DNA of 42,864 nucleotides. Source: Clostridia bacterium. GTDB taxonomy: Bacteria; Bacillota; Clostridia; Christensenellales; CAG-138. Position numbers and translations under genes: made by a program. Numbering within the stretch: the stretch's first letter is position 1; the number at the start of each line of letters is the position of its first letter. Location of the stretch: contig JAFZIH010000046.1 in assembly GCA_017554455.1 (NCBI GenBank), positions 1 through 42,864 on the forward strand. Direction: 5' to 3'. The notes below the pieces were generated by a model. The model saw only the letters and a program-made list of their open reading frames with translations. It was not told the origin of the DNA and ran no database searches. Below, piece by piece: positions 1 to 9,091 of the stretch.

Positions 1-2471
1 CAGTCGAACCATTCGGAATCCGGCGTCAGATCTTCGCCGTGATAGGTGCGTTCGCCGAATTTTGTTCCCAGAATATCGGTCTGGGTGGCGGAGCCGCGCA
101 GAATGCCGTCGTCAAAGTTACAATAGGCGTAGATGACCGGTCCGCGGACAAACTGCCCGTTTTCCATATGCAGCTCGGCCGTTTCGTAATCCTCCGAGCC
201 GGTATTACAGATCACGAGCAGATTCAGCCGCGCCGAGTCGGGATCGAGATCCAGAAGGATCGCCTGCTCCAAGCCGGCGCCGAACTCGACGTCGATCGAC
301 GCTTTTCCGACGGAGAACGTGACGCTGCTTCCGTGGATCTCATAACGGATCTCGTCCTCCGTTCCGTCGCCGTCGAAATCGCAGACGTACAGCACGCCTT
401 CCGCCGGCGCTTCGCTGTATCCGTTCTGCTCATCGTAGTCCCAGAACCGGAACGTGGACGGAATCGCACTCGATTCCTCCGTCGGCGGCTCTTCGGCGGG
501 CTCCGGTTCGGGCGTCGGCTGCTCTGCGGTCTCGCCGATCACGATGCGGACGACGCACTCATAGCCGGAGGTTTTACCATCCTCGCGGCGCGAGGCGCGC
601 TGTGAGACGTAATATGTGCCGGGGTCGAGCGTGCAGACGGTCGAGATATCGACACCGAATGCGACCGTATCGGATTCCTCGTTATAGATATTGACCTGCG
701 GCTCAAGGTTCACGCCGTCCGCTGCCTTTATCGTCAGTTCCGCAGGGTTATAGATCGTCGGGATCTTGTCTTTGACTTCCTCGATCTGGAAAAGGAAGCT
801 CATGCCGTCCGCTGCAAGGCCGTTGTCCTGGTCCGTCCAGACCCAGTTTTCAAACGGCTCGTACGTCTTGTCTCCGTCGACAAACAGGCAGAGCGCATCG
901 GCGGCGAGATCGATCGCCGGTTCTTCCTGCGGATACTCCGCGTCCGGATCGCCGAACTCCTCCGCCTGGAACAGCCGCCATTCGCTGCCAAACAGCACCA
1001 GAAGTCCCTCTCGGGTCAAGGCATAAGGTGTGCCGACCTCGCCGAAATTCGCCTGTCCGTCCTCTGTCGGCCATTCGGAAATCGGTACGACGGAGGTGAT
1101 ATATCCAGTCATCTCGCTTTCATCCGGCGCTTCGACCGTGATAGGTTCAAAATACAGAACGTACAGTTCGTCTTTCACCTGAATCGCAGGAGTAAGCGCA
1201 TCCGGCGTCTCCGGCTCGGGCGTCGGCAGCAGATCGACCGACACGTCGGCCGTGCGGTCAAGTTCCATGGCGAGCAGATCAGCTTCGTTGAGCCGGTTTC
1301 CGTCGCGGTCGAACACGAACTCCTCGTCGGGGAGGAGAATACCGTCGTTGTTCTTGAATTCACAGCCCGCAACGACCGGTCCTTTGTTCGTGTAGCTGTG
1401 GAATCCCTGTTCGAGCACTTCGTTGTCGTGTACGCTCGTACCGAGGATCAGAACGTCGCCTATGCCGTTTTCGACGTCGTCGCCGTACAGATTGAAGAGG
1501 ACGTCCGTGCGGTTTTCATATATGTCGCATCCGATGACCCGCAGGTCTTTGCACTCGTAAATATAGACGATGCTGAACGCGTTGTCGCGATAGCCGCAGT
1601 TGCGCAGTACGCAGCCGGTTATAAGCGTATTCCGGCACTGACCGAACGCAACGCCGCCGCTGCTGCATTCATGGATGTCGCACCCGGTCACGGTGAGATT
1701 GTCACAGCCGGTCGCGTCGACGCCCCACGTGCCGCAGCCGTACAGCGAGCAGTCTTCGACCCACGCGTCCGGGCATTCGACCAGGCGGATGACCTCGCCC
1801 TCGCACGGGTCTGCCATGACGGTATGCCCTGCCGTAAAGCCGGACAGCACCAGCCCGGAGCAGTTGCGCGCATAGAGGACCGCCGCCGTGCGCGGGACCG
1901 TCACGATCTCCGCGTTCCTCGATCCGGTGATGCAGCAGTTTTCGAGGTTCTGCAAGCAGAGTTCAAAGCTGTTCTCCTCCGGCTCGCGGAACCAGCTGTC
2001 CGACCGGTCTTCCCACGTATAGTATTCTTTGCCTTCCGTGCCGTAATCCGACGCCTCGGTCAGGTTGTATGTGCCGTCCGCAAGGACGATCTTTGTGTCT
2101 GGCGCGAGCGCGGCAAGCAGCTCGTCGACGGTCGATACATACACGGTATTGGTCATATTGACCGGCGCCGTCGGCTGTTCCACGGGCATCTCCGCCGGAG
2201 AGGTCCTGTTGAGGCGCGAGCGGACGCCGATCACCGTGCCGATCGCAACGACGCAGACCACGAAGATCGCCGCAATGCCGACGATATCGAGCACGCTGCG
2301 TCTGGAACCGCGCTTGCGTTTGCTTGTGCTTTCGGTCTTCCACGTCCGGACGGGCGTTTCCTTCTGCTGTTCCTTCTTTACGACGTTTGCAAGCGTCCGT
2401 TCCACCGCATCGTCGAACGAAGCGGGACGCTGCGGGATCGCGTCGGAAACACGGATATCTTTCTTTTCCAT
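1..2471 (-). CDS. Membrane-anchored beta-helix protein, probable anti-sigma factor/sensor (3' end outside window)
   Basis: Open for 823 codons from ATG at 2471 to the window edge, so the C-terminus is missing. The start touches the sigma gene's stop (TGAATG) and its GGAGG lies inside the end of that gene, so translation is coupled. Residues 1-61 are a basic cytoplasmic segment containing PASFDDAVERTLANVVKKE, reminiscent of the short N-termini of clostridial anti-sigma partners. Residues about 62-83 are one membrane span. The outside part begins with a VLADGTYNLT-type motif and continues as repeated short beta rungs (CxxLxVxGCDI, NTLITGCVLRNC) typical of right-handed parallel beta-helices, roughly residues 105-370. 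A Pro/Glu linker and a DFDGDGTEDEI segment like calcium-binding FG-GAP/VCBS-type repeats follow. Position after an ECF sigma gene suggests it restrains the sigma factor; this is inferred, and no recognised zinc-finger anti-sigma motif is visible. Alternative: a surface protein merely controlled by the sigma factor. Confidence 0.7.
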   Translation of the reverse strand, partial: MEKKDIRVSDAIPQRPASFDDAVERTLANVVKKEQQKETPVRTWKTESTSKRKRGSRRSVLDIVGIAAIFVVCVVAIGTVIGVRSRLNRTSPAEMPVEQPTAPVNMTNTVYVSTVDELLAALAPDTKIVLADGTYNLTEASDYGTEGKEYYTWEDRSDSWFREPEENSFELCLQNLENCCITGSRNAEIVTVPRTAAVLYARNCSGLVLSGFTAGHTVMADPCEGEVIRLVECPDAWVEDCSLYGCGTWGVDATGCDNLTVTGCDIHECSSGGVAFGQCRNTLITGCVLRNCGYRDNAFSIVYIYECKDLRVIGCDIYENRTDVLFNLYGDDVENGIGDVLILGTSVHDNEVLEQGFHSYTNKGPVVAGCEFKNNDGILLPDEEFVFDRDGNRLNEADLLAMELDRTADVSVDLLPTPEPETPDALTPAIQVKDELYVLYFEPITVEAPDESEMTGYITSVVPISEWPTEDGQANFGEVGTPYALTREGLLVLFGSEWRLFQAEEFGDPDAEYPQEEPAIDLAADALCLFVDGDKTYEPFENWVWTDQDNGLAADGMSFLFQIEEVKDKIPTIYNPAELTIKAADGVNLEPQVNIYNEESDTVAFGVDISTVCTLDPGTYYVSQRASRREDGKTSGYECVVRIVIGETAEQPTPEPEPAEEPPTEESSAIPSTFRFWDYDEQNGYSEAPAEGVLYVCDFDGDGTEDEIRYEIHGSSVTFSVGKASIDVEFGAGLEQAILLDLDPDSARLNLLVICNTGSEDYETAELHMENGQFVRGPVIYAYCNFDDGILRGSATQTDILGTKFGERTYHGEDLTPDSEWFD

Positions 2472-2948
2472 TCAATTTACCTCCAAATATGAGCGAAGCG
2501 TTTCTTTTGCGCGGGAAATCCGCGACTTGACCGTGCCGGCAGGGACGTTCAGTACGGCTGCGATCTCTTCCATGGAATAGCCCTGCTCCCATAGATACAG
2601 CACGTTTCGCTGATCCTCACTAAGCCGCATCAGTGCGGCGCGAAGATCGAGCGAACGGTCTGCATCGGGAAACGGCGCGGGCGTTTCCGGAATCTCGTCT
2701 GTCTCAAAAACCTTGCGGCGCTCGCGCAGGATGGTATACGCCTCATTCCTTAAAATGCGCAGAAACCATGCGCGGAAGCTGCCCCGCTTCAATAGTGTGT
2801 TGCGATGCTCGTACGCTTTGACGATCGCCGCACTCATCGCATCCTCGCAGTCGGACGTGTTTTTCAGGATCAGATATGCTACGCCGAACGCGGCCTGTTT
2901 GGCATTTCCGATCTCCTCAACGAACACGTCGTCTGAAATCAATCCCAT
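2472..2948 (-). CDS. ECF-type RNA polymerase sigma-70 factor
   Basis: Sigma-70 family, extracytoplasmic-function type, 158 residues from the ATG at 2948. Region 2 is seen in FGVAYLILKNTSDCEDAMS and GSFRAWFLRILRNEAY (the RxWLxRI-type core-binding and -10 recognition helices). Region 4 is seen near the C-terminus in LSEDQRNVLYLWEQGYSMEE followed by VPAGTVKSRISRAKETL, the -35-binding helix-turn-helix. The frame is open upstream to a TTG at 3005, but the ATG at 2948 is preferred because GGGAGAG lies 5 bases before it and the family normally starts close to region 2. Directs polymerase to a small regulon, usually envelope stress. Coupled to the downstream beta-helix membrane protein, its likely regulator. 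An ECF-type promoter motif upstream suggests autoregulation. Confidence 0.93.
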   Translation of the reverse strand: MGLISDDVFVEEIGNAKQAAFGVAYLILKNTSDCEDAMSAAIVKAYEHRNTLLKRGSFRAWFLRILRNEAYTILRERRKVFETDEIPETPAPFPDADRSLDLRAALMRLSEDQRNVLYLWEQGYSMEEIAAVLNVPAGTVKSRISRAKETLRSYLEVN

Positions 2949-2996
2949 CGGTTCTCTCCCAACTCTCTTCTCTGAATGATCATTCACATAACGCAA

Positions 2997-3022
2997 GACG
3001 CGCAAAGGAGGTAAAAAGTTCC
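2997..3022 (-). promoter_or_regulatory. ECF-sigma-type promoter of the sigma/beta-helix operon
   Basis: On the minus strand GGAAC (3018-3022) followed by TTTTT, then 17 bases later CGTC (2997-3000). This matches the general ECF consensus (AAC-type -35, CGTC/CGTA-type -10, 16-17 spacing) known from Bacillus sigma M/W/X. The predicted start lies about 40 bases before the sigma ATG. It implies positive autoregulation; inference from motif only. Confidence 0.5.
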
Positions 3023-3070
3023 ATGTATATAAAAAATTCTCCGTAAAAAATGATCTTTTTTATTCTTCAT

Positions 3071-3098
3071 TGAAAAAGGCGGCTATCGCCGCACTTTT

Positions 3099-3101
<3 letters not shown>
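3071..3101 (-). terminator. Intrinsic terminator of secA
   Basis: Inverted repeat TGAAAAAG/GCGGC, loop TATC, then GCCGC and CTTTTTCA. Read leftward, the stem ends in CTTTTTC and the 5' arm overlaps the secA stop codon. It separates secA from the sigma operon. Confidence 0.7.
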
Positions 3102-5843
<2,742 letters not shown>

Positions 5844-5871
5844 AAGATTCTCCTTGAACGATATCTTATGT

Positions 5872-5899
5872 ATTATAGCACACAATCGCCCCTCTGCAA
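5872..5899 (-). promoter_or_regulatory. secA promoter
   Basis: Minus strand TTGCAG (5894-5899), 16-base spacer, TATAAT (5872-5877). The -35 lies in the loop and arm of the hairpin at 5881-5912. The start would be about 20 bases before the SD of secA. Confidence 0.6.
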
Positions 5900-5912
5900 A
5901 GAGGCGATTGTG
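5881..5912. repeat. Strong hairpin between the 73-residue protein gene and secA
   Basis: CACAATCGCC and CCTCT pair with AGAGG and CGATTGTG around a GCAA loop; about 13 pairs with one bulge. No U-tract follows on either strand, so it is not a standard intrinsic terminator. It overlaps the secA -35 box. Confidence 0.6.
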
Positions 5913-5934
5913 AACGGGCTGCAACGATTTTGCG

Positions 5935-6156
5935 TTATTTTTGTCCGTTCGGCGTATTCAGCCGCGCAATGATCTCGCGCATGCGCGCTTTCTGACTTTC
6001 GGACAGCATCGGAGCAAGCATCCGATAGATCTCCTCCATCTTCCCCTCGCTCATTTCGCCGGTCTGCTTTTGTTCCGCGGTCAGCCGGATCAGCGTTTCC
6101 CAGAGCTCGTCGTTCGATTTGTTCCGGTAGGTTTCATACTGCTCGTTGATATTCAT
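5935..6156 (-). CDS. Small protein of unknown function, 73 residues
   Basis: Not recognised. Begins [13 protein letters not shown]; start chosen at 6156 because GAGGTG lies about 7 bases upstream, although a GTG three codons earlier is possible. Predicted soluble and largely helical, with charged segments ([29 protein letters not shown]) and no Cys, signal peptide or membrane span. It is divergent from the Pro-rich small protein at 6236, with only 79 bases between the starts. Both proteins contain an LAPxL segment followed by a short amphipathic helix ([12 protein letters not shown] here, APLLPPSMIDQLA there), which may mean a shared helical module or partner. Followed by the 5881 hairpin and secA. 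Confidence 0.7.
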   Translation of the reverse strand: MNINEQYETYRNKSNDELWETLIRLTAEQKQTGEMSEGKMEEIYRMLAPMLSESQKARMREIIARLNTPNGQK

Positions 6157-6235
6157 TCGGATCACCTCATGCTATCCTATGCGCCACGCACCGAATTCGT
6201 GCATCCGGCATATCATGCTTTAAGGAGGAATTGCC

Positions 6236-6556
6236 ATGAATCCACAACCGCAACGAAACGGTCCGTCCCCGCTCTCCTGCGCCGTCGTTTTGGGCGAAGC
6301 CGTCCGCGACGAGCACGGCCGCGCAGGCGTCGAGGCATATGTAAAGGCGCTCGCGCCGCTTCTGCCGCCGTCGATGATCGATCAGCTTGCCTATCGGCTG
6401 AACGTACCGACCCCCGCGCCCGCGCCTCCCCCGCCTCCGCCCGCGCCGCAAAAGCCGTCCATGCAAATGCCGGATATGGAGAAGCTTTTCCAGATGATGC
6501 GGCTTTTTGAGCAGCTTCGCCCGCGCACCGCGCCGAACGGTCAGCAAGGCATGTAA
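6236..6556 (+). CDS. Small Pro-rich protein of unknown function, 106 residues
   Basis: Not recognised. Strong AAGGAGG seven bases before the ATG makes it a credible gene. N-terminal half (residues 1-60) is predicted helical, with EAYVKALAPLLPPSMIDQLA. Residues about 61-80 are a proline/alanine stretch (PAPAPPPPPPAP). A Met-rich tail (MQMPDMEKLFQMMRLFEQL) could form an amphipathic helix. No membrane span or signal peptide. Divergent from the 73-residue gene at 5935-6156 and followed 140 bases later by hpf, which appears to have its own promoter. Confidence 0.75.
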   Translation: MNPQPQRNGPSPLSCAVVLGEAVRDEHGRAGVEAYVKALAPLLPPSMIDQLAYRLNVPTPAPAPPPPPPAPQKPSMQMPDMEKLFQMMRLFEQLRPRTAPNGQQGM

Positions 6557-6644
6557 AAACGTCCGAAATCGCAAGGAATTTGTATAAAAATAAAAATTTT
6601 TGTGTTTTTTTGAAAAAAGGGAAGATATTTCCGGAAAAGTGTGG

Positions 6645-6680
6645 TAATATATAGATGACACGAACACAATACACGTGTCA
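6645..6680 (+). promoter_or_regulatory. Putative hpf promoter -10 and 5' leader hairpin
   Basis: TAATAT at 6645-6650 is a fair -10; no convincing sigma-A -35 is seen 16-18 bases upstream, so another sigma factor may be used. The start would fall at about 6657, exactly at the foot of a hairpin, TGACACG (6656-6662) pairing with CGTGTCA (6674-6680), which ends just before the GAAGGAG ribosome binding site. Such a 5'-terminal hairpin could stabilise the message or mask the SD. Confidence 0.4.
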
Positions 6681-6695
6681 GAAGGAGTGGAACAT

Positions 6696-7217
6696 ATGCG
6701 TATTTCTATTTCCGGCAAGAACTTGGAGGTTTCCGACTACATGCGCGAAGTCGCTGAAAAGAAGCTCTCCAAACTGGATCGGTACTTCCCGCAGGACACA
6801 GAAGCACAGGTCACTCTCTCCGTCGAAAAGAACCGCCACATCGTCGAGGTGACGATCCCGCACGAGGGACGCATCATCCGCGGCGAGGAGGTCTCGGGCG
6901 ATATGTATGCATCGCTCGACAACATCGTCGAAAAGCTCGAAAAACAGATCGTGCATAACCGCACACGTCTTTTTAAGGGCCTTCGTCAGGATGCATTCCG
7001 CGATCTTCCGATCGAGGACGACGAGGATGAAGAAGAAGGACCGCGCATCGTCCGCGTGAAGCAGTTCTCCGTCAAGCCGATGAGCGAGGAGGAGGCAATG
7101 CTGCAGCTCGAGCTTTTAGGCCATGCCTTCTACGTATTCCGCAACGTGGACACGAACGAAATCAACGTTCTTTATAAACGTAAAGACGGCAATTTCGGCC
7201 TCATAGAGCCGTTGTAA
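6696..7217 (+). CDS. hpf: Ribosome hibernation promoting factor, long form
   Basis: 173 residues, the length of long HPF. The N-terminal domain (1-100, starting MRISISGKNLEV) is the RaiA/YfiA fold that sits in the decoding centre of the 30S subunit. A linker rich in Asp/Glu (IEDDEDEEEG) leads to the C-terminal dimerisation domain (about 118-173: RIVRVKQFSVKPMSEEEAM, then VFRNVDTNEINVLYKRKDG), which joins two ribosomes into inactive 100S particles in stationary phase or starvation. Start chosen at the ATG at 6696 with AAGGAG upstream; the frame is open from 6675. Followed by a strong terminator. Confidence 0.97.
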   Translation: MRISISGKNLEVSDYMREVAEKKLSKLDRYFPQDTEAQVTLSVEKNRHIVEVTIPHEGRIIRGEEVSGDMYASLDNIVEKLEKQIVHNRTRLFKGLRQDAFRDLPIEDDEDEEEGPRIVRVKQFSVKPMSEEEAMLQLELLGHAFYVFRNVDTNEINVLYKRKDGNFGLIEPL

Positions 7218-7233
7218 GTTTCACCCGAAAAAA

Positions 7234-7264
7234 GAGGGGCTTCCGCAGGGAAGTCCCTCTTTTT
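7234..7264 (+). terminator. Intrinsic terminator of hpf
   Basis: GAGGGGCTTCC (7234-7244), GCAG loop, GGAAGTCCCTC (7249-7259), then TTTTT to 7264; eleven pairs with one G-T. Confidence 0.92.
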
Positions 7265-7268
7265 ACAT

Positions 7269-7346
7269 GACGCCGCAAGCGTCTTTTCATGTCCTTTGGA
7301 CAATTCATGTGCATAGCACAATTCACGCGGCTATGCCGCAATTCAT
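7269..7346 (+). repeat. Mini-hairpin array A (four units, AATTCAT linkers)
   Basis: Four small stem-loops in a chain: GACGC/GCGTC with loop CGCAA (7269-7283); GTCC/GGAC with loop TTT (7291-7301); GTGC/GCAC with loop ATA (7309-7319); GCGGC/GCCGC with loop TAT (7327-7339). Linkers are 7 bases each: TTTTCAT, AATTCAT, AATTCAC, AATTCAT. It follows the hpf terminator and runs into the stop codon of the convergent gene at 7343. Stems match those of array B while loops differ. No named repeat family recognised. Confidence 0.85.
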
Positions 7347-7777
7347 TTTACCCTGCAAAGCCAATACCCGATCAAAGGTCCCAAGAAGATCGCGAGATAG
7401 ATCAGCGTGATCCACGGCTGATAGTCGACGTAGAATTCTTTGAACGTCAAGCTCCACGGATGTCTCACAAGCACCCAGCCGAAAAGGTCGAACACGATGC
7501 AGATCCCCGTCCAGATCGCGCCGCAAATCAGTGCGCCGGTGATCGTCGGGTTAATTAGCCCTTTCATGTAGAGCCAGCCGAACAGCGAAAAGATCACGAT
7601 GTTATACAGCGGATGCCACGGTTTCGTCTTTTCGTAGCCCTCGCCCATGCCGGGGCTGTCCTTCATGGACTTCATGTGCAGCACTGTGATGTTGAAGATC
7701 GTGTGCCCGATCCCGATCAGCGTCACGATGATATACGCAAGCCAGAACCAGAGCATGGACATGCCGAAGTTACGCAT
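7343..7777 (-). CDS. Four-span membrane protein of unknown function, 144 residues
   Basis: Start at the ATG at 7777 with AGGAGGGG seven bases upstream; it overlaps the stop of the peptidase C26 gene by eight bases, so the two are translationally coupled. Four hydrophobic stretches: MLWFWLAYIIVTLIGIG, YNIVIFSLFGWLYM, GALICGAIWTGICIVFDLFG and WITLIYLAIFLGPLIGYWL. Between spans one and two is a conserved-looking GEGYEKTKPWHPLYN stretch. No catalytic motif. It resembles small polytopic proteins of Firmicutes seen without known function. Its stop codon lies within the last linker of array A. Confidence 0.85.
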   Translation of the reverse strand: MRNFGMSMLWFWLAYIIVTLIGIGHTIFNITVLHMKSMKDSPGMGEGYEKTKPWHPLYNIVIFSLFGWLYMKGLINPTITGALICGAIWTGICIVFDLFGWVLVRHPWSLTFKEFYVDYQPWITLIYLAIFLGPLIGYWLCRVK

Positions 7778-8492
7778 CGTTCTTCCCCTCCTGCGCCGCA
7801 CGCACGAATGCCGTAAACAGTTTTCTGTTGTTTTCGTCTTTCACATACAGCCGTTCCGGATGCCACTGCACCGCCCAATAGAAGCGCTTTTCGGGCGCAT
7901 ACACCGCTTCGATCAATCCGTCCGGCGAGGCCGCCATGGATCTGAGGTCCGGCGCAAGCGTTTTGATCGCCTGATGGTGACTGCTGTTGACGCCGACCGT
8001 TTCCGCGCCGAACAGCGTAAAAAGCGGCGAATCCTTTTTGACCGTCACCGTATGCACCGTACGGTCGTACGGCGCCGCCATGCGGTGGTCCACGTCGGAG
8101 GGATGCTGCGTCGGAAGGTCCTGGATGAGCGTTCCGCCGCGCTGCACGTTCATCATCTGCAAGCCGCGGCAGATACCGAACACGGGCTTGTCCGCTTCCC
8201 ACAGCAGCCGCAGAAGCGTCATTTCCGCCGCGTCGCGCTCCGGGCAGATCTCGTTGACGGACGGGAGCTCCGCCTCGCCGTAATACGCAGGCGCAGCATC
8301 CGGTCCGCCCGTCATCAGAAACCCATCGAAGGCGTCGACAAGGGGCCGTAAAGCCGCTTCGTCGTCAAGGAGCGGCAGCATCACGGGGACAGCCCCCGCT
8401 TCCTCGAGCGCAAGAAAATACCCGGGCAGCATCCAATAGGAATCCCGTCCGCGGTCAAAAAGCGGCGTTATGCCGATCAGCGGTTTTTGCAT
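7770..8492 (-). CDS. Peptidase C26 / class-I glutamine amidotransferase-like hydrolase (PuuD-like)
   Basis: 240 residues. Gamma-glutamyl-gamma-aminobutyrate-hydrolase type: hydrolyses gamma-glutamyl amides in the cytoplasm. Begins KPLIGITPLFD as family members do. MTGGPDAAPAYYGE is the substrate loop, VFGICRGLQMMN carries the nucleophile Cys108, and AVQWHPERL carries His210 and Glu212 of the triad. VNSSHHQAI is also typical. GGAGGG lies three bases before the ATG, slightly close. Directly upstream of that SD (10 bases) is the first hairpin of array B, which could affect initiation. The family cannot be divided by reading alone, so the real substrate (gamma-Glu-GABA or another gamma-glutamyl compound) is open. 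Confidence 0.92.
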   Translation of the reverse strand: MQKPLIGITPLFDRGRDSYWMLPGYFLALEEAGAVPVMLPLLDDEAALRPLVDAFDGFLMTGGPDAAPAYYGEAELPSVNEICPERDAAEMTLLRLLWEADKPVFGICRGLQMMNVQRGGTLIQDLPTQHPSDVDHRMAAPYDRTVHTVTVKKDSPLFTLFGAETVGVNSSHHQAIKTLAPDLRSMAASPDGLIEAVYAPEKRFYWAVQWHPERLYVKDENNRKLFTAFVRAAQEGKNDA

Positions 8493-8503
8493 ATTCCCTC
8501 CAT

Positions 8504-8590
8504 GCGGCTCTGCCGCAATTCATGACGCCTCCGGCGTCTGTTCACGTCCGCAGGACAATTCATGTGCAAAGCACAATTCATGCCGCAGGC
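8504..8590 (+). repeat. Mini-hairpin array B (five units, AATTCAT linkers)
   Basis: GCGGC/GCCGC loop TCT (8504-8516); GACGCC/GGCGTC loop TCC (8524-8538); GTCC/GGAC loop GCA (8546-8556); GTGC/GCAC loop AAA (8564-8574); GCC/GGC loop GCA (8582-8590). Linkers AATTCAT, TGTTCAC, AATTCAT, AATTCAT, AATTCGT. The order GACGC-GTCC-GTGC is the same as in array A, with different loops. It fills the gap between the gene at 8611 and the start of the C26 hydrolase. Confidence 0.85.
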
Positions 8591-8610
8591 AATTCGTCTG
8601 AAACCTTGGA

Positions 8611-8961
8611 TCAAAGCGGCATAGACGACTCCGTCGATACAGTTACAAACAACAGCAACAAAACGGTAAACACCGCCTCTGCAAAGGTCAGCGCAATTCC
8701 GATCGAAGCAAACGCGATACCCTTTGTGCTGTGCGATTCCTTCCGGATACTGCCGATCAATCCGATCACGCCAAACACAAGCCCGGTAAGCGCAATGAGC
8801 GGCATCCCGAAGAAAAAGATCCCCCAAAGAAGATTGGCCCCCGTTCCTTCTCTCCAATAGGCGGTCGCAAGTGAGAGAAACCATGCGGGGATGATGCAGA
8901 TCCCGATCATAAACGACGCAAGGGAAAAAACCAACGCGCGCCGCTGCTTGATTGCCTCCAT
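8611..8961 (-). CDS. Three-span membrane protein of unknown function, 116 residues
   Basis: ATG at 8961 with AGGAGG eight bases upstream. Hydrophobic segments: VFSLASFMIGICIIPAWFLS, LLWGIFFFGMPLIALTGLVF with FGVIGLIGS, and IAFASIGIALTFAEAVFTVL with LLLLFV. A charged SIRKESHSTKG loop precedes the last span, resembling small DUF4190-type proteins (Gly-rich spans flanking a KG..K loop), but this is weak. No signal for function. It lies between arrays C and B, with no separate promoter seen. Confidence 0.75.
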   Translation of the reverse strand: MEAIKQRRALVFSLASFMIGICIIPAWFLSLATAYWREGTGANLLWGIFFFGMPLIALTGLVFGVIGLIGSIRKESHSTKGIAFASIGIALTFAEAVFTVLLLLFVTVSTESSMPL

Positions 8962-8986
8962 GCCCGTGACCTCCTGAGAATGAATT

Positions 8987-9085
8987 GCCCTTCAGGCGTG
9001 AATTGGCTGCGCCGTGAATTGCAGCTGCGCTGCATGAATTGATCTGCTTACGCAGATCATGAAAAGGCGTTCCTTTCGGAACGCC
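8987..9085 (-). repeat. Mini-hairpin array C (five units), opposite orientation to A and B
   Basis: Plus-strand units: GCC/GGC loop CTTCA (8987-8997); GGC/GCC loop TGC (9005-9013); GCAGC/GCTGC loop TGC (9021-9033); GATCTGC/GCAGATC loop TTAC (9041-9058); GGCGTTCC/GGAACGCC loop TTTC (9066-9085). Linkers GTGAATT, GTGAATT, ATGAATT, ATGAAAA are reverse complements of those in A and B. As in array A, a terminator hairpin is followed by TTTTCAT and then the chain. Confidence 0.85.
9066..9085 (-). terminator. Intrinsic terminator of prfB operon
   Basis: Leftward: GGCGTTCC, GAAA tetraloop, GGAACGCC, then TTTTC, six bases after the prfB stop. It is also the first unit of array C. Confidence 0.75.
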
Positions 9086-9091
9086 ATGTAA

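Noticed and set aside
5881..5912. Intrinsic terminator for the 73-residue protein gene
   Set aside because: Strong stem but no U-tract on either strand; listed only as a hairpin overlapping the secA promoter.
8493..8610. Possible peptide-coding repeat (MNC..H) on the minus strand of array B
   Set aside because: The 18-base period gives repeated Met-Asn-Cys words in one frame only by chance of the ATGAATTG linker; it does not persist in array A or C and has no SD.
7269..9085. Mini-hairpin arrays as a CRISPR array
   Set aside because: Repeat parts are only 7 bases, the intervening parts are palindromes rather than unique spacers, and there are no cas genes.
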